From the NCBI GenBank assembly GCA_019426215.1, contig CM033394.1:37198423-37262422 (forward strand): DNA of 64,000 bases. Reading direction: 5' to 3'. The position numbers and the translations under genes are program-made. The stretch comes from Buddleja alternifolia (taxonomy: Eukaryota > Streptophyta > Magnoliopsida > Lamiales > Scrophulariaceae). A model generated the notes under the pieces. That model did not search any database and had not been told where the DNA came from. It was given only the letters and a program-made list of their open reading frames with translations. This document shows, one piece after another, positions 24,262 to 36,330 of this stretch. Numbering within the stretch: position 1 is the stretch's first letter; every line of letters begins with the position of its first letter.

Positions 24262-25812
24262 ATGATTAGTGATGTATATTATGTTGAGGGTCTTAAGGAT
24301 AATTTGTTAAGCATTAGTCAATTTTGTGATAAAGGCTTTGAAGTAAAATTTTCAAGCGACTTTTGCTATGTTAACGACGCTAAGACTAAGTCTACTAAAT
24401 TAAGAGGAAAAAGAACAAACAATGTGTATTTAGTATATTGGGATTCTACAATTGATAACAACCCCACATGCTTTGTTACTAAAAGTCAAAATGAATTGGG
24501 TTGGTTATGGCATAAAAAAATGAATCACCTTAACTTTAACGCAATCTCTCAATTAATATCGCTAAATCTAGTAGAGGGATTACCTAAGGCTTCCTTTCAG
24601 AAAAATCGCTTATGTGATGCATGTCAAATCGGTAAACAAGTTAAATCATCTTTTAAGAAGAAACCATGCCTATCTACTTCTAGAGTTCTTGAACTATTGC
24701 ATCTAGATTTGTTTGGACCTATTCAAATCATGAGTGTAAGTGGTAAAAAGTACTCGCTAGTAATAGTTGATGATTTCTCTCTCTATACATGGGTAGAATT
24801 CCTAGCGACCAAAGAAGAAACTAGTGTTAAGCTCACATCGCTAATTCGTCAATTACAAACTTATAAAGATCTCAAGGTGACAAGACTTAGAAGCGATAGA
24901 GGAACTGAATTTACTAACCAATTTACTGAGAAGTTTTGCATAGATTTTGGAATACTTCATGAGTATTCTGCCCTTAGAACACCTCAACAGAATGAAATGG
25001 CCGAGCGACGAAACAGAATGCTTAAAGAAACTACTAGGACGATGCTTGCAGAGTCTAAGCTGCCTCAAAGGTTGTGGGCAGAAGCTATTGATACCGCTTG
25101 TTACACTCAGAACCGGTGTATGATCAACATGCAACATGAGAAGACTCCACATGAGTTTTGGAAGGGACGTAAGCCTAACGTTTCATATTTTCATGTATTT
25201 GGTTCAAAATGTTTCATTCATAACAATGGATCCCAAAATCTAAAGACGTTTGATCCTAAAGTGGATGAGGGAATCTTTCTAGGCCATGGCAAGAACGGAA
25301 AGAGTTTTCGCATCCTAAGTAAGATCAAATCGAAAGTTGAAGAATTCATTCATGTTGTTTTTGATGATACTAACCAAGAACCAAGTAAGGTTAATCCTGA
25401 TGAAGTAGGAATAGAAGATCTTACCCAACAAGCGTCACAAATCAATCTTGGTGATGATAGTGATGATGATGATGAGGATGATGAGATCTTTATGCCTATT
25501 CCTAAGATTACTCGTGAGGTTACTAATGATGATATTGTCAGAATCGCTGATGATCATGAAGAGAATGATCATCAAGACCAAGTTGAAACTGTGAATAATG
25601 CAATGACTGCGCCAGAGACAAATGAGAGTCAAGCGATTGATAATCAAGAGTCTCTCAACCCGTTCCAACCAGACCGTAAATGGCTTAGAGACCATCCACC
25701 AGAGCTAGTCATTGGAGATATTGGAGCACCTGTTAGAACTAAGCCCGCTACAATTAATGAGGTCATGTTCACAAGTTTTTTTATCTCAAATGGAACCAAA
25801 GAAAGTGGATGA
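24262..25812 (+). pseudogene. Copia integrase, nearly intact, frameshift at its end
   Basis: This 516-codon open stretch begins within the polyprotein; its ATG is not a true start. The HHCC zinc domain is complete (H84, H89, C118, C121 in LWHKKMNHLN and LCDACQIGK). The catalytic triad is present at D149 (HLDLFGP), D212 (RSDRGTEF) and E248 (EMAERRNR); the D-E spacing of 35 is as expected. An acidic DDSDDDDEDDE stretch and a variable linker follow. The frame is lost in the T-run at about 25777-25782, and the true downstream frame is the one that opens at 25712. It normally joins element DNA to the chromosome. Confidence 0.93.
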
Positions 25813-27273
25813 AGCGCTTAGTGATTCAAGTTGGGTAGAAGCGATGCAAGAAGAGCTTAACCAATTTGAGAGAAGCAAGGTTTGGACGCTAGTACCAAGA
25901 CCAACTCACAGGGGAGTCATTGGAACTAGATGGGCTTTTAGGAACAAGATGGATGAAGATGACATTATTATAAGAAACAAAGCCAGATTAGTCGCTCAAG
26001 GTTATTTCCAAGAAGAGCATATTGATTTTGATGAGACATATGCCCCAGTAGCCTGTCTTGAAGCAATTCGTATATGCCTAGCATTTGCCGCATTCAACAA
26101 ATTCACAGTATACCAAATGGACGTGAAGAGTGCTTTCCTGAATGGTAAACTCCAAGAAGAGGTATATGTGGAGCAACCACCAGGATTCATCAACAACCAT
26201 GGGAAAAGTATGGTCTACAAATTGGATAAGGCACTCTATGGCCTTAAACAAGCACCAAGAGCATGGTATGACACTCTCTCTATCTTCCTTATAGGTAAAG
26301 GCTTTTCAAAAGGCAGCGTTGATACAACGTTATTTAAAATTACCCATAATGAAGATATTCTCTTAGTCCAAATTTATGTTGATGATGTTATATTTGGTTC
26401 TACTAATAAACAATTGTGTGAGAAATTTTCGAAAATGATGCAAGAACAATTTGAAATGAGCATGATGGGTGAATTAACTTTCTTCTTAGGATTACAAGTT
26501 AAACAACTCCCTAATGGCATATTTTTATAAACCAAGCTAAATATACAAGTGATATGATTAAGAAATTTGGTATGGAAAATGCATCATCTTCAAAAATTCC
26601 AATGAGCCAAACGCTTAAGTTAGATAAAGATGAAAGTGGGAAGAAAATTGATATCACTAACTATAGAGGTATCATTGTATCACTTCTTTATCTTACCGCT
26701 AGTAGACCTGACATTATATTTTCGGCATGCATGTGTGCACGCTTTCAAGCTGATCCTAGAGAATCACACCTAAATGCTGCCAAGAGAATCCTTAAATACC
26801 TAAAAGGCACACAAAATGTGGGTTTATGGCATCCAAGGGACTCTCCTTTTGAACTAATTGGTTATTCAGACGCAGATTTTGCAAGACGCAAAATAGATAG
26901 AAAGAGTACTAGTGGTACATGTCAATTTCTAGATGATGGACTAATTTCGTGGCATAGTAAGAAACAACAATCCATAGCGACTTCTACCGCGGAGGAAGAA
27001 TATGTAGCCGATGGGAGCTGTTGTGCACAAATCCTTTGGATGAGGCAACAACTTAGAGATTATGGAATAATCTTAGGTCCTAGCCCAATCCATTGTGATA
27101 ACCAAAGAGCTTTAGCTATGACTCAAAATCCTGTCCTTCATTCTACAACTAAACACATTGATATTCGATACCATTTCTTGCGTGACTATGTTCAAAAGAA
27201 AGATACCTCCATGCACTTCATTGGAACTGACAAACAATTGGCAGATATCTTCACCAAAGCGCTCAACAAATAA
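25783..27273 (+). pseudogene. Copia reverse transcriptase and RNase H, one frameshift
   Basis: The reverse transcriptase frame runs to 26530 with [63 protein letters not shown] and the catalytic YVDDV near 26380. Extra T bases near 26521-26527 put it out of frame. RNase H continues from about 26536 to 27273 with the usual acidic residues (YSDADFA, AEEEYVA, HCDNQRAL), then HIDIRYHFLRD and ADIFTKALNK before the stop. The motifs closely follow SIRE-type pol proteins. Only the frameshift and the upstream stops prevent a full polyprotein. Confidence 0.93.
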
Positions 27274-28212
27274 CACTTTCTCACTTTGAAAAGTGAATTA
27301 GGTATGATCGATTTAAACGCTTAAATCATAAAGCATCACATTTTATAGGCATATAATTTAGGAGGAATCCACTTTATTTTTATGTCTAAAGTGTTTTTTT
27401 AAAATTGAAATAAGTTATCAATTTTAGGGGGAACTTTAAAGTTATACTTATTCAAATCTATGAGCGACTGTGATAAAAAATGTCTTTGAAAATTTTATGC
27501 ATCGATCACTAGCGTTTATCTTTTATGCATGACAAAATCAATCTCTAATAAAATTAAATGAAAAATATCCTTTAAAATCCAAGCGATTGATTTGTATCAA
27601 AAATCTTTAGTTTTAAGAAATTGAACTTTGTTAAAAAGACTTCAACGTTTAAGAATATTCTTACTTAAACACTAAGTAATTTTTTTAAAATTCATGCATG
27701 GTTTTTATCGCTAAAAGGTAGCGTGTAGATAAGTCCAAAAGATTAGATTTGACAACTGTCCACACGTGCTTATCAAATCAAACTGACGGTTAATGATTCC
27801 TATCTATAAACTAGGCGGTTCAGTAATTGTACCTGTCTGAGTATGTGTCAGTGTACTATCAGGCGCGTGTAATTCACGCTGAAAATTTCAAAATTATTCA
27901 AACGTTTTGAAAAAGTAACTGCGGATTTCAAACTTTTATACTTCACAGTTGTTACCCTATTTTACCGCACTTTTTGACATCGGTATTTATGAGTAAACGG
28001 CTGAGATTTAATTTTTGTTATTTTCAAAATTAATTTCTGTACACGTATCATTCATCTAATAGTTGAGGAGTTACTTTTTGCCTCCTATTTAAACCTTTTG
28101 CAATCTTTACAGTAAAACTTTATCACTTCCTAATACTCCTACTGTAAAAGTTCTTCTCTCTAAGGCAAAAAGACTCTTTTCTCTCCTCAACCGAAGCTTT
28201 TTCAATTCATCA
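27274..28212 (+). other. Non-coding spacer between pol and the extra reading frames
   Basis: About 0.94 kb without coding potential. A TATTTAAA box lies at 28086-28093, about 120 bases before the ATG of the next frame, followed by a pyrimidine/adenine-rich leader. Confidence 0.6.
28086..28093 (+). promoter_or_regulatory. Possible internal TATA box for the downstream frame
   Basis: TATTTAAA occurs in the spacer upstream of the ATG at 28213, which sits in a good plant start context (ATCAATGGC). Independent transcription of the extra frame is an inference. Confidence 0.3.
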
Positions 28213-29852
28213 ATGGCACCCAAAATTTCAAAATCTACTGCCGAAAAATTCTCCAAATGTAAAACACCAGTCACAGTTAACGTCGGATTTCTTGTTAACT
28301 GGGACTGCCTATTTGATAACCAGAACTTCCCTCTAAGGACTGTTCTTCCTTTGGTCCAAGAGTCTGGTTTACGCGATTTGATAACTTTCGTTTTTAACAT
28401 CTATGAGGAAGAAACCCTTTTCTTCTTCAAAATTCCAAAAGTCTCCGACGATGGAAACTCCATTTCCTGCGTCTTTCCCTTTGCTCGTGAGACCTTCGTC
28501 CTCACTCCATCCCTTATATCATCTTTACCAAATTTATCAAACGATGGTGGCGAAGTTGAAGATGTTACTCTCGGAGATGCTACCAAAGTTTGGGCTTTGA
28601 TCAAAAAGGAAGATGTTGAAGCTGCGTATGAACCCAATTTCAAGAAGAATGACATGAAGGGCGAATATGTCATTCTTGCTGACATCTACGCAAAGATGAC
28701 AGAGTGTAGGAAGGGTAGTTTCGATAAAGTTTCCAACCTTCAGTACAAAATGATGGTTGTTATCCTGACCAAGTTGAAGATCAACTGGTCGCTTTATGTT
28801 TTCAATCGCTTCAAGGCAGCGATGGCCAAGTCAGTAAATCCCAAGCCTTATGGGATTGTACTTAGTCGTATTCTTAGCACTAGTGGTGTCGTGAACACTG
28901 TTGAAAAGAAAATCCCAGCGCTTAAGTTCTATGGGAAGAAGATGATCAGTGAGCTGCTCAAACCAAGACGACGTGGCGGTGCAGCGGTTCCCAAAGAAGA
29001 GCGTGAGCGACTTCTTACCGAAGGAGTTGTTCGTAGCGATGATGAAGAACAAGTGACTTCGTCTTCATCATCATCATTAGAAGAGGCAGTGGTGGTCAAG
29101 CGACCTAAAAGAAAACTCATTATCAAGGTCGCTGAGCCAGCAAAGACAACAAAGAAACAAAGGAAGGAGCCAAAGCCCAAGAAGAAACAGAAGTCTCCCT
29201 CTCCTTCTCCCAAGTCACCCTATCCTCCTCCAGCATTTATCTTTTCTCCAGAAGAAGAAGTACCGCTCGCCCACAGTCGTACTCCTTTATCCACTCCAGC
29301 TGCATCAACAAGCGCTCCAGTCAAGCCAGCACTTGAAGAGCCAGCGAGTGTCCCTCCTACTTATTCTGACGTTGCTCCTGAATCTACACCAAAGTCTGCA
29401 GCTGCTCCTAGAGCTCTCTCAACAGAGCTTGGTGATTATCAGGATCCTAAAGAACTGATCCCGGAGCTTGAAGAACCTATACAAATCGTTGAAACCGATC
29501 AAACGACTGAAACAGTCGATGAACCTCCTTAGGGTAAGCGTTGTAGTATTTTATTGATTTCTACTTAGTAGAAAGTTTGTTTGCTTTTCTCAAACACTTG
29601 CATGTATGAGCTCAAGATGAACCAGCCGCTGATGCACCTCCTTCTCCAGAGGATATCGAGTTGGACGTTGATTTTTCGACAGTGATGGATATCGCTAAAG
29701 AGTTAGACACAATTCTTCCAGACGCTGAAATTTCTCCAGCTAAAGAAACAACTGTAAATGCTGAGCGGTTCACAAAAGTAGCCCCAATAATCCCCACACC
29801 AACTGGTCCTCCTCCTCTGACTTCTTTCCAAAAGGCTATAATTCAGATTTAG
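28213..29852 (+). pseudogene. Extra Sirevirus reading frame, N-terminal part, with a predicted intron
   Basis: This 439-codon frame (28213-29532) occupies the position of the env-like frame of Sireviruses. The N-terminal third (VGFLVNWDCLFDNQNFPLRT, SGLRDLITFVFNIYEEE, ETFVLTPSLISSLPNLSNDG) has the layout of a domain seen in plant transposon-associated proteins (short conserved blocks ending before an 'xxLPNxxxDG' motif). The C-terminal half is low-complexity: serine run, KRPKRKLIIK, KPKKKQKSPSPSPKSP and proline/alanine-rich acidic repeats. I see no signal peptide or clear membrane segment. After TAG at 29530-29532, a GTAAGC donor at 29534 and an AG at 29615-29616 bound a possible 83-bp intron. 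The next frame (to 29852) continues the proline/glutamate-rich character. The function is unknown. Confidence 0.7.
29534..29616 (+). other. Predicted phase-1 intron, 83 bp
   Basis: The donor is G/GTAAGC and the acceptor CTCAAG/AT, preceded by the T-rich stretch TTTGTTTGCTTTTCTC. The segment links two differently framed open stretches of similar composition. No transcript evidence is available. Confidence 0.4.
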
Positions 29853-29959
29853 AATTTTATTATGCCTGGAGAGAAACAACGCTTCGTCAAATGATTGATA
29901 TGGAGATAAATTTTCAAACTACTCTCCACAATCCAAAGCTTTCAGCCCTCTAAAAATCA

Positions 29960-32290
29960 ACCATTTTTTAATCACTTGCCTCCAGCGAAGCATCCACAAT
30001 GAAAGATTTCATTGCCCACGTCGGATATCTGGAACCAACAACGATGACACTTGCTGAGTTTGAGAGTAATTACTTTCAAAAGTACGGCAAAAGCATGCAA
30101 CGCAATTACCCTTTCCGTCGAACTCATGTCCAGATATGGAATCCACACATGGGAGATTGGGGAAAGAATCCTGATGAAGAACAACTGCAGAAATTAGGGT
30201 ATTCAGCGCTTCCTCAAATCGTTCGCTCAAACGCTAACAAATCCGCGGAAAAGCCGCTGAAGTTATGGAAAAGAAAGGGTGATATGCTTCAAAATCACCC
30301 TAACCCCATCAACTTCTGGGTTGAAGATGAAGCCAGAGAATTTCTTGCAAGAGTATAGGCAGATAACTACATAGTAGAGAAATAGCATTTCAAGCAATTA
30401 CTTGCCACTAGATCTGACAGTGAACTCGCTGAATCTCTCGGGAAAAGATGGATAATGGATATGTCCCGATAGGCAGAACATTTTGTTTTACACTACCATT
30501 CAATTGACGAAATGATGAAGTATCCATTTTTTTTTAACTTTGGCATCGATTATAGGCGTAGAGCATATGCCTTGTTTCTTTTGGAGATGAGCGAATTGCT
30601 TGTAGGTCCGATAAATGCTTTGCCTTATTTTTTCCAAGGCATGGAACGCTATCTTCGTGAGCAACTTAGACAAATCAATCAAGAAGGTTATGAGTTAACA
30701 TTGGGTCAGCGACTCCAAATTGATTTGAATGAGGATGCTTCTTCAAGCAAGCGGCCGCTTCTTCCAAGTCAAAGTACAATCCGTGTGAATCTTGATGACG
30801 ATCACGCTGAGTTTGCTGAGTTTTACAGAGACAAAAGGGCAGTGAAAGAGAATGCACAAGCGATGGATATCACTTTCAACCACTATTTTGGATTAAGTGA
30901 CTTTCGAGGATACAACCTTCATCCCGTGCTCTTTTGCCAACAAAACATCCAAATAGCCAAAATGATATCGTTAATCAGGCCAGTGGACCAAGAAGCAGCT
31001 CAAGCGCTAATGCCCTTTATTTTGGACTTATACAACTCTTACATCTCAGGAGTTGATCTGCCAGAAGGTGTGCAATTTGCACTAAGCACTGAAGAGCGAA
31101 AAGACACTATATTCTTTATTCCGCAGACCAACCTGATAAATCTAAAACACGTCATGGAAGCGATTGGCCCCCTTTGGATCATTGCTGTTGAGAATTCTTC
31201 TCCGCCCATGAATATTGTTGAGATAGTAGAGAAAGTTACACCTACTGTGGAAGCCGCTCAAATTCCAGACGCTTCTTTACCAGATATTTCTAGCACCTCA
31301 GTAGTCGAGATCCCTACTCAAGAACATGTTTGTCAACCAGCGATTGCAGATCCATTCATGGATCAAGCGATTCAAGAAGTTCAGGAAGTCCTTGATGAGC
31401 CTGAAGAGCCTTTTGTCAGAGACAAATCTAAAGGCAAAGCTCCAGTTTCTAGCTCACATGGTCATGAGCATTCTTTCTCAGACTCGGACTCAGACTCCGA
31501 AAGTGATCCAGAGGCACGAGATTTCAAGAAAGTCGTTCGCAATTCTCTTAGCGATTTAACGGGCTCTTATTCTCGTATGGAATAGCGCAGCAACGCAATG
31601 TTTCATAACATAGAGAGACTGCTTAAGGCTGACATGAGTCACGCAAATAAGCTTGCCATCACTATGATGAATAGTATCGCTCCCCTGGTTAAAGAACTTT
31701 CTGACGACTTCAACAGGACGTTTGCCCATAATGCATCCGCTGATACTGAGTGTCACAACACTTTTGATCTGGCCTCTCAGAGTATCGTTGAGCAAGTTGC
31801 TCTTTTGATTGATGAAGTCAAGCTTATGCGCCGAGATATCGCTGAGTTGAAAACCTTTCTTGATGATATCAAGAAGAGGGAAGATAAAGAAAAGCATCAC
31901 CAGTCCAAAGCCATATCTAAAACAGATAATAAGCACTGGCGATCAACGTTTGAAGAGATAGTGAGCATAAAGAAGATGCTTACTAAGAAGAGAAAGCCAA
32001 GATACTATAAAGGTAGACACTTGCTTCTGGAATTAGAAGTTGAATTCTTAGAAAGTAAGGGTTTTCATCCATGCGCTGGACCTCTTAGAAGACCTAACAA
32101 CAGGAAATCCACCAATGATCAAAGACAAGACATTTACCATGACTTGATCTGAGAACTTGGAATCTTTTTGAGGGAATGGACAGAAAGATTGTTGAAGCTG
32201 AATGAAAATGCTAGACAAAGAAGGCACGATTATGATGAAGTTCAGCATACAGCTATGATAGACATAGATAGACTTCTCCTGGACTAGCAA
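29960..32290 (+). pseudogene. Extra Sirevirus reading frame, C-terminal part, with stops
   Basis: Open stretches 29999-30355, 30512-31582, 31598-32149 and a tail to about 32286 share one frame. TAG stops lie at about 30356, 30383, 30470, 31583 and 32285, and TGA at about 32150. Recognisable blocks are RTHVQIWNPHMGDWGKNPDE, GIDYRRRAYALFLLEMSELL and an acidic/serine repeat SDSDSDSESDPEARD. A helical, charged C-terminal region (IDEVKLMRRDIAELKTFLDD, about 31806-31865) probably forms a coiled coil. I recognise no enzymatic motif. Together with the preceding frame this makes about 1,300 codons after pol, longer than the roughly 650-codon env-like frame of SIRE1. It could be an env-like protein, an acquired transposon-type protein, or both fused. 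Confidence 0.65.
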
Positions 32291-32591
32291 GTGAAATAAT
32301 GGCTGAAGAAAAGAGACAGAGAAGATGATTGCGCATATTATTTTAATTTTTATATCTCTGTCATCACTTCAAATTTCCTCATTTCAGTATAAATCATGTA
32401 TGCTTATTTTTCTATATGAATGAATGAATGATTTATCGCTGAAACAACTTGTTAAGGCTAATCTAACATTAGCTAACTTTACTAACTTTCCAAATGCTAA
32501 CTTATAATTATTGTTGGGCTTTTCTTTAAACACTTAATCTATAAAAGAGTTATAAGAGTTAAAGTCTTGACATCATCAAAAAGGGAGAAAT
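32291..32591 (+). other. 3' untranslated stretch and polypurine tract
   Basis: About 290 bases without coding potential, ending in AAAAAGGGAGAAAT at 32578-32591 directly before the LTR. This is the plus-strand priming site. Confidence 0.85.
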
Positions 32592-34075
32592 TGTTAGGAA
32601 TTTCATGTTAGATGTTTTGATGATGACAAGATAGGATTTTATGTTAGACCCCTAATATAATGTAAGTTTCTGTTTTTATAGATTAATTGTATAAGCGTTT
32701 GAAAGTATGTAATTTTGTTAGGCTTGTAGTTTTTATCTTTGTAGATTTCAGACTAAGTATTAGATACCGAATCGTTAATAGAATTCTAGGTGAGTCTATT
32801 AGAGATGAAGTAGAAGATCAGCGTCTAAAGTCAAATGAAGATGAAGATTTGTTCTTAGCGCTTGTCAAACGCTAAAGAACTATTTCAGGATTTATGGATC
32901 AAGCGCTCAAAGCACTCCAGCGATCAATATCAGATTCACCTGAAATAAATCCTCAAGTCATGAAGGACTTAAATGCAATCATTCAACGGACATTTATTTC
33001 CAACGGGAAATAAATTTAAATGCATTAAATGCCTGATAAGAGCATTAAATGTGATAAGCTATTATGACTTGTGGACAAGCCACCTTTTCACTAGACTGTC
33101 AGGTTTTCAGAGTTCAAATCTGCTCCTGTTCAATCGGAATCTATAGAATTTCAGGAATGTCAGAGAAAAGGCTGATTCACACCCACATGTGTCCAACGGA
33201 CAATTTCCAAAAATTTTCTATAAATACCTCATTCCAGCAAATCCTAATAACAACGTACATACACAAGAAACACGAGAAAAACTTTGCTGAAATATTTTCT
33301 CAAAAGAAAAGCTTAGAAACTTCATAGCCAAAACCTTTCAAGCTTTTTACATACATTCCAGACAATCATAAATATCTCAAACATCTTCCAAAGAAGAAAC
33401 CTAAATTCTTACTGAGATATTCAAAGTTGTTTGGTCTTTTCAAAAACAAACAAAACCTGTGTGACAAAACCCTCAACCTTTCTTCTCAGTGAGAAAGTCG
33501 TTGAAACCCCTTACAGGCAGTATTTCTGAGTGAGAGAAGCTTGTAGAAGAAGATCTTCATTGGTGCTGAAGTCTGTGTGATCAAGGAGCCCAAGATCATC
33601 TTTCACATCTTTACTATCTTGTAGAAGATTTTGTGTGATTCTTTGATAATCAATTTAGTAAATTCCCTCCAAGTGAGAAGGAGAAGAAGGACGTAGCTCG
33701 GATTACATCACCCAGTGAACCTTACATTCTTGTGTTATTTACCATTATTATTGTCTTGCTTTATATTTTATCATTTATTCTGAAAAAGACAAACTAAACT
33801 GCCAAGCAACTATTGAATCAAAACGAACGCTAAAACTTTAAAAATTATTTCCGCTGTGCTAACCCTGATTAAGCGATCTAAGCTTTACCCTACTTTGGTA
33901 AATTGCTAAAATCACTAAATCTAAGTTATCTTTACTGTAGCGCCTGACCTAGCGCTCAGCTTCCGAAGCGTTCAAAATTTAAAAGTGATACAAAATCTTT
34001 TGAAGTCCAAAAAGACTTCAGGGTCTATTCAACCCCCCCTTTCTAGACCCTTTCGTATGCCACTTGGGGCCACCA
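32592..34075 (+). repeat. 3' LTR of the Sirevirus-like element, 1484 bp
   Basis: It starts TGTTAGGAATTTCATG and ends CACTTGGGGCCACCA, and is collinear with 20227-21735. It lacks about 20 bases present near 20815 in the 5' copy and has a much shorter C-run (7 C at 34033-34039 against 12). Confidence 0.95.
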
Positions 34076-34080
34076 ATAAC

Positions 34081-36330
34081 CATATCTCTCAAGCAGCTGA
34101 GATACTCTACTCGATTTACGCGATGGTGGTTGTGTTTGGTTAGGTTCATTATGAGTCTCTTGAACAGTTTTCTCTAAAGGGGTTTCGTTTTGTTCTTCCA
34201 GAACAATCTTTCTTCCTGCACCACCTTCTCGAACAAAACTCATCTTCGAGAAAGTACGTATGTAGAGCCAGAATGAGTTTTTGATCATCGTGCAGGTAGA
34301 AGAAGTATCCCATTGAATCTTCTAGGAAATCAACAAATCGACCTTTTAAAGATCTATCTTCCAATTTCTCCATCTTTTTCTTTTTCACAGAGGCTGGACA
34401 TCCCCATATCCTAATTTGTTTAAGACTGGATGTCTTTCCATTTCATATCTGATAAGAAGTTTTAGGAACAGACCTAGATGGACACCTGTTCAAGATATGG
34501 GCTGCTGTGAGCAATGAATGGCCCCACAACGATATGGGAAGATCCACGTAGTTGAGCATCGATCGAACCATATCCAATAGTGTTCTATTTCATCGTTGAG
34601 CTACCCTATTTAGTTATGGAGTTGCTAGAGGAGTCAATTGTAATACAATTTCATGTTCAATTAAGAACTCACCAAATTTGACACTCATATACTCTCCACC
34701 TCGATAAGATCGTAGTGTTTTAATACGTTTGTTAGTTTAGTTTTCAACCAAGGCCTCAAATTCTTTGAACCATTCAATAGATTCAGATTTATGCTTCATT
34801 AGGTATACGAGACCATACCTAGAGAGGCCATCAGTAAATTTAATGAAGTATTGATAACCTCCACGAGCTACTTCACTGAAGGCCCGCAAACGTCAGTATG
34901 TATGAAACCAAGGACTTCTTTGGCTCGTTCAAAATGCCCTGAAGGTGACCTAGTCATCTTATCTTTGAGACAAGACTCACAAGTGGGGAGTGGGTCCGAC
35001 CCAAATGTGCTTACAAGCCCATTTTTCTCAAGGTCGCAAATCTTGTATTCTCCAGCATGTCCTAGTCTCAAGTGCCAAATGAGACTTTGATTTGTCTCAG
35101 GCATACCTCGTTTCTTCGTAATTATATTCACAATACATCTATTTTGGACATTCAAGTAATATAAACCATTTACTAAAGATGTAGAGCTAACAAAATTATT
35201 TCCAAAATAATTATTGCAAACATTGTTCAAAAATCATAAATCGTATCCAAGTCTAACTAATATGGGAATAGAACAAATGTTTTTAAGCCCATTGGGAAAA
35301 ATAATGCAATCATCTAAAACTAGTGAACGTCCAGTAGATAAAAATAAAGAAGTGGATCATACAGAGTAGCTGCCACACTAAGTCCGCTGCCTACATGGAT
35401 CATCACTTCTTACTCCTCGAGCCTCCTACTTCTTTCCAGATCATGTTTCATAACACAGACATAAGTGCTAGCTCCTGAGTCCAGAATCCATGAAGTGGAG
35501 AATATAGTCATAGAACAATTAGTTTCCAAAACATAAAATTTCATACCTTTTGATTCCATTGCTTTCAATGTTGGACAGTCACGTTTCCAGTGACCAGACT
35601 CTTTGGAAAGAAAGCATACATCCATCCTTTTTCTCCTTTTTCCCTTGAATCTTTGAATGACATCAGGTCTTTCCTTTTTGATACAGCATGCTAATTTAGA
35701 CACTCCTAGTGGTCCTGCTACAGGCACACTATATGGTCCCCATGACCTCTTATGTTTAATTAGCTTGTCTAACAGTGTTGCTAATGATCTCTCAATGTCA
35801 TTCATATCAAAATTTATGACAAAAGCTGAGAAGGATATGGGGAGAGATTGAAGAATGAGATCTACTTGAAGATGAAAATCGATGTAATAATCTAAAGACC
35901 TCAATTTCTCTAACAAAGAAATCATCTTAAGGATGTGGTCTGACACGTCTTCCCATTCTTTCATCTTCATATTGAAGAGCTCCTTTGATATAAAGTATCG
36001 AATGGTCTGACCGTGCTCTCCAAAAAGCTCTTCTAAGCGCAATATGATAGATCTGTCACGATCCATCTTCTCATAATGGCTTTGAAGATTGCTACTCATG
36101 GAGCTCAACATATATCCCCCGACTTTATAATTATCAGAGATTCGATCCATGTAGGCAAGACAAACCTTATCATCCTCATTAGGGCCCAGTCTAGAGAGAC
36201 GATTCGTTTCCAGTACATATTCCAAAAATTCATCATTGAGAACAATTATCAATCTTCTGATCCAATTAGGGTAATTTGGTCCAATGAGAACATTTTTCTC
36301 AAGCATATCTTTAAAGGGGTTGTTAATCAT
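34081..36330 (-). pseudogene. Copia gag, protease and integrase of the minus-strand element
   Basis: Gag starts at 36330 (MINNPFKDMLEKNVLIGPNY) and runs open for 306 codons to 35410. The zinc knuckle CFLSKESGHWKRDC lacks the second cysteine. The protease site WILDSGAST is intact in the same frame, so gag and protease are fused as usual for copia. Integrase begins with LIWHLRLGHAGEYKICDLEK and CESCLKDKM (HHCC present) and HTDVCGPSVK (first catalytic D) to 34868. It continues with stops and shifts to 34081 (SSRVSQLLERYGY), where the Sirevirus-like insertion cuts it. The remaining pol is at 18569-20221. Confidence 0.92.

Larger units (their letters stand above)
20227..34075 (+). mobile_element. 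Sirevirus-like Ty1/copia element, 13,849 bp, duplication ATAAC
   Basis: It is complete: 5' LTR 20227-21735, primer site 21738-21749, gag with a coiled coil, protease, integrase, reverse transcriptase, RNase H, a long extra coding block, polypurine tract and 3' LTR 32592-34075. ATAAC occurs at 20222-20226 and 34076-34080. The large gag with a long C-terminal extension, the pol motifs and the extra reading frames after pol are the known hallmarks of Sireviruses (SIRE1/Maximus type). It lies in the pol gene of the minus-strand copia. The two LTRs differ at about 18 of the first 315 aligned bases by eye, mostly transitions, so the insertion is not recent. Confidence 0.95.

Noticed and set aside
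28213..29532. Ordinary host nuclear gene (lysine/proline-rich protein)
   Set aside because: It lies between the RNase H and the 3' LTR of an element with matching LTRs and target duplication, so it belongs to the element.
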